DNA of 64,000 nt, from the NCBI GenBank assembly GCA_030765065.1, contig CM060979.1, positions 107,186,350 through 107,250,349 on the forward strand, read 5' to 3'. The notes under the pieces are model-generated. The model was not told the origin of the DNA, searched no databases, and was given only the letters and a program-made list of their open reading frames with translations. The position numbers and the translations under genes were made by a program. This DNA is from Deroplatys truncata. Its lineage: Eukaryota > Arthropoda > Insecta > Mantodea > Mantidae. Numbering within the stretch: position 1 is the stretch's first letter; every line of letters begins with the position of its first letter. Below, piece after piece: positions 58,471-64,000 of this stretch.

Positions 58471-58669
58471 AAAGAAATTCTGATTTATTTTCTGTTCTTG
58501 TCTAACTTTAATTATTCACAGAGTTTTATAATTCACAAAGAAAGGAAGCATAATTTTGTAATTTGGGTTTCTCAAGCTTTTATTTACCTTTCGAAGAAGA
58601 TGGTTTGTTAGCTCCACGTATGGAAGCAAATTTGAAGTACGTATTTTGTTGTAGGAGTTGTATTATATT

Positions 58670-59525
58670 TCAGCTGTTGGGGAGCCGAACTTGTAGTAGT
58701 TGGAACCGCACGTATAGTACCCGATAGCCTTTGCCCCAATTTTTAAAAATATTAACTTTGTAATTTGACTGTTTCTTTAAGTATTAAATATTTATGTTTG
58801 CCTCGGCTGCGTCAGTATTATTGTTAGAAACACGTTTCTCTTAACAGGGTTGTGGTGCAACTAAAGAATATAGACTTACACAGATTATAATTTTACTTGA
58901 CTACATTTATTAATACTTGACACAATTTAAATAACACTTCACTGATATAGACAGCTGTGAGAATCTTTTTATTAATTAATTACACTTTTTAACACGCAAA
59001 CTTATTTTTCGCCTCACACGAATACATATTATATTTCTTGAAGACACTTTTTGCGTCTGGTTAGTAACGCTGTCTGCAGGCAACTGAGCTCTAAATTTGT
59101 AAAATTTTCTCCTTTTCGGTTTCTGATTGGCTGGTCCTACTCCAATAGAATACCTTCATTTAACTAAAGCTTTTTCTGGTTGTTGATTGGCTATTTTATA
59201 AACTGTCACTAAAATTACATTATTGTTACTCAAAGAATCACAAATAATACTGTTAAACTTTCTTACTCATTATTGACTCAAGGTTACCTCATTATTAGCA
59301 ACTTCTAAATTATTATTCGCACAGCACCTACATTATTAAATTACGTAATATATTCACATAACATTATTACACATGGATACAATAATATAAGCATATGCAA
59401 TGACTGTTACATACACTTTACAAATGGTTACATACACATATTCCTTCAAGGTGGGCTGTTATGGAATTTACATATTATATAATTAGACTGAAATTATTTA
59501 AGTGTTAAAAATACTTCCTCACTTT
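58670..59525 (-). mobile_element. LTR-like sequence 2 (inverted relative to LTR 1)
   Basis: On the minus strand it runs from about 59525 (GTGAGGAAGTATTTTT) to ACTACA at 58692, then AGTTCGGCTCCCCAAC, a worn primer-binding-site equivalent. Length about 834 bp. Shared blocks with LTR 1 include TAACAGCCC, GAGGTAACCTTGAG, AGCCAATCA(A/G)A and GACGCAGCCGAGG. It is more or less full length but has no internal gene next to it. Confidence 0.6.
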
Positions 59526-59863
59526 ATATATAAATGTTTTGATTAATAATTTGCATAATAATGTAAATGCTTCCAAAGATCCATATTCCATTTAGGTTAT
59601 GTTACAATCAGTGTAGTTTTCTAGTTATTTGTATACCAGAAGTGTTCATTTGTTCGTTTCCATAGCAACAGAAGCTGAAGAATTAAATTTAACCTGTTGA
59701 ATATAAAGTGCATCTGTTGAATTTGCTGTGTTTCAATATTGTGCAAAATAAAATAACTATCTCAAGAACGAAAGCTTTATGGAAACATTTGGTTAAGGAA
59801 AAACACTCAAAACAACGTACCCTTTCATAGCTTAAATGGATGACCATAGGGATCCTTCCATCC

Positions 59864-60229
59864 TGTATATTTTGTCATGCATATATCGTAAACATATGTG
59901 TTTTAACCCAAACGTTTAGAGCCAATTTTATGAAAACGATAAACTACAATGTTTTCCATGTAAATGGTAGTTTGGAGAGGGAATATTTTCTTTAATATCC
60001 TCGTGTCGTATCTTCGGAAAACCTGAACTTAAATACTAAGTTTGATATTTAACCGAATTTTTGTTTTTAAGTTATGCTGTTCACACACATACAAGCACTA
60101 CTTTTTTCCTAGAATGCTTTTTCGGATTTACATAGGAGGCTTCAGTTATGCATTTCCGATGAAATCCCAACATGAAATTTTTTGGTGTAATGCAATACTT
60201 CCTCTAGTTTCTACGTGATAGAGAAAGTA
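59864..60229 (+). mobile_element. HINE-like element, copy I1 (right half)
   Basis: Right half only: TTTTCCATGTAAATGGTAG, CTCGTGTCGTATCTTCGG, TATGCTGTTCACACAC and the terminal ATAGAGAAAGT at 60229. Diverged and old. Confidence 0.65.
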
Positions 60230-60720
60230 TAAATATGAAGCATTTGAAATTTAACCCAATAACGCAGAATATCTCGGAAATGATAAATGCCACAAAAATT
60301 TTTTTACAGAAAGCTTTGTCTATCTCTTATGTTTTTCGAGTAACACAAGATTATATCCCAGAAAACTTAGAACATGCACTTTGTTTCTCATGTAAGTATC
60401 TTAAGCATAAAATATTTTAATATCGTTATGGCCGTTTTTTATAAAATATAAAATGAAACCAACTAACATGTAAAGGTTAGTTTGGGGCGACGAGATTTTC
60501 TAGAATATCTTCCTGTCGTATCCTTGGAAATGCTGAACTTAATTACCAAGTTTGGCATTTAATGGACTTATAGATTTTGAGTACAGAGATGCTGAGACCC
60601 ACGACCTTTTTACGAAAGTGAGGATCCCAAAACGTTCTTTCCAGTGAAATATCGGTATCGAATTTTTGGATATAAGACAATACTTTCTCTTACCTATTAC
60701 AGGTGCGTGGTAGAGAAAGT
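60230..60720 (+). mobile_element. HINE-like element, copy I2 (right part)
   Basis: Starts at the internal A-run position of the family (ATGAAGCATTTGAAATTTAA) and runs to GTAGAGAAAGT at 60720. The left arm is not found upstream of I1, so either it is lost or I1 replaced it. Confidence 0.65.
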
Positions 60721-60725
60721 AAAAA

Positions 60726-60932
60726 TCTGGTGTGTTGCATTCATATAACTTTCTTCTCACTTTTAAACAAACGATTCTTACAAAAGCTTATTCGTCTATC
60801 TACTTCTCTTTAATCGAGATAAATTTCATTACACATTTAAAAATTTCGCTGTAGGTATAAGAAGGATGCAGTAGGCGAAATCTAGTTAGATTTTAAAGAG
60901 CGGATCGCTAGTAATCGCTCTTACCAGAAAAA
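60726..60932 (+). mobile_element. HINE-like element, copy I3 (left end only)
   Basis: Begins TCTGGTGTGTTGCATTCAT five A residues after copy I2 ends and continues to about the internal A run near 60930. The right half is missing. Confidence 0.65.
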
Positions 60933-63900
60933 AACGAAAGAAGAGTTTTAAACTATAAACAAGGGGGTTATGAAGACCAAAACCAATTTAGAGTCGCTGG
61001 ACTAATAAGCTCAATGGTTGAAAAAGAATAAGAAGAGGAACAACACAATTAATTTTAAAACGTTCAGATTATATTTTCAGCTTAATTAACTGAAAACCTT
61101 GAAAATAGAATTCTCAAAGGTTCATACATTTCTGTGAGAGTAAGGCAAACATCTATCCAGTAGAGAAACAAAAAACACGAAGACGAACATAAAAGTATGA
61201 TGGCGATGCGTGGCTATTAAATCATGGAAAGCAGTTGGTAAGAGAATATAATTAAATTAATTGAATAAAGCAGAATATGACGACCTTAGAACCTTGCATA
61301 TAGCAAACTAAGAGAAATTACTTTGTCAGCTGTCAAACATGCTTAGAAGAGCAACTAGATTCGTGGGATACGATTTTACGCCTCTTCAGTTCTCTTCTTT
61401 TTCATTTCTTTTTCGTATTTCTCTCTGCTGTACAGACATATTCGCGGAAGAACTTAATGCCTCTCGCTTCAATTTTATTACCATTGAAATATTGGTTTTA
61501 ATATAGCTCGCTGGTTCTTGTGTGTCTGAATACAAAGGAGCTCTTTAATGTTCTATTAATTAAAGGGAAGAATAAATAAACCACTTAACTTCAAATAGTG
61601 AATGCTCAATGATTTTGAATATTAATTCATTCTTTGTGGAACGCCAAAACTCCTAGTGAGTCTAATATTAGTAAAGCTGCTTTTGATGTACAAAATACTG
61701 TTTTTGGTGGAGACTAAAATAAAAAATGGTATTTTTCTGACAAAAATCCCATCCTTTTTACTCTTAAAATTACCTCAAAGGGGCTAAAAATACCTTGCAG
61801 TAGTAACCGCTATTTTTTGCAACTCCTTTTATATTGAAATAGTTTGGTTTCACTGTATGTGTTGTTTATTTTTAAGGTTTTAGATAATATTGTAATTTAT
61901 ATTTTAATTATATATATATAGCAAAATGAAGGGTTTTTTAGGCATTTGTTGTCATTTCCCGCAAACCTGGAAGAGGCTTTACTTGAGTAACATTCCTTTC
62001 TTCAGAGGTCTACTGTGTATAAATGAACTCCAACCCTCAGAGAATAGCACACTGACTCCTAATGAAACGACAAAGGTTGATCTAAATACAAAGTGAAGGA
62101 TGCAGAATTCTGGTTGTTGATTTTGGACAGGTCTTGCTTGTAATAAATTCATCCAAACGTTAAATTGGGATTTCTCTACATTTAATCCGTTTACCTACGC
62201 TCTCCTACCGAAATGCTTATGTCTATATACGCGTAAAGTTTATTATACAGAATTTTCTGCAGAAATGTTAGCATGGATTTTTCTGTGGAAATTTAAAAGG
62301 TGCATGGTCGAGTGAATGATTCGCATTTCTGCAATGTTGTATCCAAGTGCACTATAGCTTATTTTTAAAACTAACCCAAGTTAAATATTCAAAATTTAGG
62401 AAGGTTTTCAGCAATGACTTTGATTTAAAACGAATTTTAATAAATGGTTAATATTAACTGTTTTTCTACACGTGCCGCGTGTAGGCTAAGGTTGGAAAGG
62501 TAGAATTAATCTGAAAAATTCAATGCCATAGATGGTATTTAAACCACTGATCAGTTGTTCATTGATCACTGTCAATTGTCAGTATGTGGCACGACGACAT
62601 TAAATTCTCCAACTGACATACAATTACGAAATTGTGAGTCGTCATTGAGGTGTATTATTTGAAAATGAATTTGAAAGGACTTTGTGACTTATTGTAAAAA
62701 TGCGAGTAAACTGGAGAATTTCTAGGATTCACATCGAACAAAAGTGGCTCTAGTCACCCATGGATGTAAAAATGTATCAAAGTTCATGTTGAAACGTAAG
62801 CTACCCACCGTTTTTCGGTTCTCTTGTTAACATTTTATACACACAGCTATATTTCTTTTTAAAATACTTTGCTTCAAAATAGTTTGAAGAAATTGTTTTG
62901 GAAAGCTACGGAAGGAGTCTGGTTTTGACAGCATGCATAACTGACGTAGGTAAACCCTTGTAGTAATAAAATACAGCAGCTTAGCGAATCTGCAATCACT
63001 GATTGAATACGCACTATGACGTCACGAGTAGAACAGGTGCAGTTTAACCTAAAACTGCTTAATAGTGAGCAAGCACGGTGCTATGGAGCGCAGTCGATCA
63101 TATCGACATATTAACAAAAATTGAACAACATAATTACAAAATCTAGGATATTAAATCGAATCCCTGTAATGAGATACGTGTTACATCTAGAGAAAGTGAT
63201 TGACTATAAGTGATGTGATTAAAGTCCATAATTAAGTATTTCCATTTTTATAGTTATTTCGCGTTTATTTATAACAATAATGCTATATTTCTACTCCTGC
63301 ATGTTTGTCTCTGGTGCATCTAAAATGAACAGGCGGCAAATATTTGTTTGATTTACAATTAAAATGTACAATGTGATGTATGTTTCTTTTTGTAATAAAA
63401 GTAGTAGTATGTTGGATTATTTATAATTTTATTCTATTTCTACAAACAATAGAGAATTACCATTGCGCTTTCTGTTTCAGACAAAATATTTATTTTTACT
63501 TTACAAACAGCGCAAAAATCTGATTAAAATTCCCATTCATGTTTACTTGTTACGCGTGCTTTGAAAGCATAAAAGAAAGCTGTATTTTAACTAATTATAT
63601 TATCGTATGCACTGAAACCCTTTTATTAAAGAAAAGAATTAATCTATTAGGTTTATTATATTTGAAGTAGTAATCATTTTAAAACAGCTATATTATTTTA
63701 GCTGATAGAAGTGAAATACATTCATACAACAGATGAAAACAGCTTACTTGATGAACTTATTTGAAGATTATCATACGTTCTTAATAATTATGAATGTGTG
63801 GCTCTTTCTCTCTGTTGAAAATAATTTCCTGTCTGTTATTACCCTTTAAGTATAGATTGGTTCAAATGACTTTTCTCTTCTTTGTTGATGAATAAAACTT

Positions 63901-63945
63901 TTCATTACACAAGTGAATTATTTAATGTTTGTCAAATAATCTTAA
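60933..63945. other. AT-rich intergenic DNA, nothing recognised
   Basis: No frame over 60 codons and no match to repeat families. A TGACGTCA motif lies at about 63019, without a coding frame after it. Confidence 0.5.
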
Positions 63946-64000
63946 CCCGAGTGGGATGGCCGAGTTCTGTGACCCGCATTCGGGAAATGCCGGGTTGAAA
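63946..64000 (+). mobile_element. tRNA-derived SINE, family 1, copy e (cut by window end)
   Basis: CCCGAGTGGGATGGCCGAG followed by CGCATTCGGGAAATGCC and GGGTTGAAA matches the tRNA-like head of the family 1 SINEs. The body lies beyond the window. Confidence 0.6.

Overview
The window looks like nuclear DNA of an insect. It is AT-rich, has no operons or bacterial-style dense coding, and carries insect-type Tc1/mariner transposons, tRNA-derived SINEs, LTR fragments and short introns with GT/AG borders. The high repeat load suggests a large-genome insect, possibly a polyneopteran, but nothing seen here fixes the species. No rRNA gene, intact tRNA gene or CRISPR array was found. Most open frames in the window are chance frames or translations of repeats.

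Host genes. Two loci look like host genes. On the minus strand at 50.55-46.38 kb, three exons fit together in phase: a start-codon exon, an 86-base intron, a 50-base exon, then a 3.7-kb intron and a 160-base exon. They encode the basic N-terminal part (138 residues) of a protein I do not recognise, and the gene probably continues to lower coordinates. On the plus strand at 39.82-41.12 kb, a signal-peptide exon is followed by an exon resembling the first half of a sushi/CCP module. A weaker candidate is a CpG-rich promoter with CRE and CCAAT motifs and a short first exon at 6.39-6.69 kb.

Mobile DNA. One family of about 850-bp elements dominates, with some 15 complete or partial copies on both strands (1.5, 15.4, 18, 22.6, 30.6-34.2, 34.6, 44.6, 53.5, 56.9 and 59.9-60.9 kb). 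Its ends carry an asymmetrically placed 11-base inverted repeat, one end can fold into a hairpin, the interior has a CA/GT-rich microsatellite, and it inserts into A/T runs. This architecture resembles non-autonomous Helentron (DINE-1/HINE-like) elements; that assignment is inference. At 30.6-34.2 kb four copies are nested inside one another. Seven decayed Tc1/mariner-superfamily transposons lie at 7.2, 8.5, 13.9, 17.1, 23.0, 28.2 and 57.5 kb, plus an N-terminal fragment at 52.5 kb. There is also the tail of a Harbinger/DDE_4-type transposase (49.3 kb), at least four tRNA-derived SINE families (two copies with clear target-site duplications), an inverted pair of about 820-bp LTR-like sequences (47.8 and 58.7 kb), and two weaker LTR-like stretches (43.2 and 44.0 kb).

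The rest (1-1.5, 4.4-6.3, 9.1-11.6, 12.1-13.8, 25.6-28.2, 35.4-38.0, 54.3-56.9 and 60.9-63.9 kb) is AT-rich sequence in which I recognise little or nothing. The transposons have inserted into one another repeatedly, so their relative ages can be read from which interrupts which.
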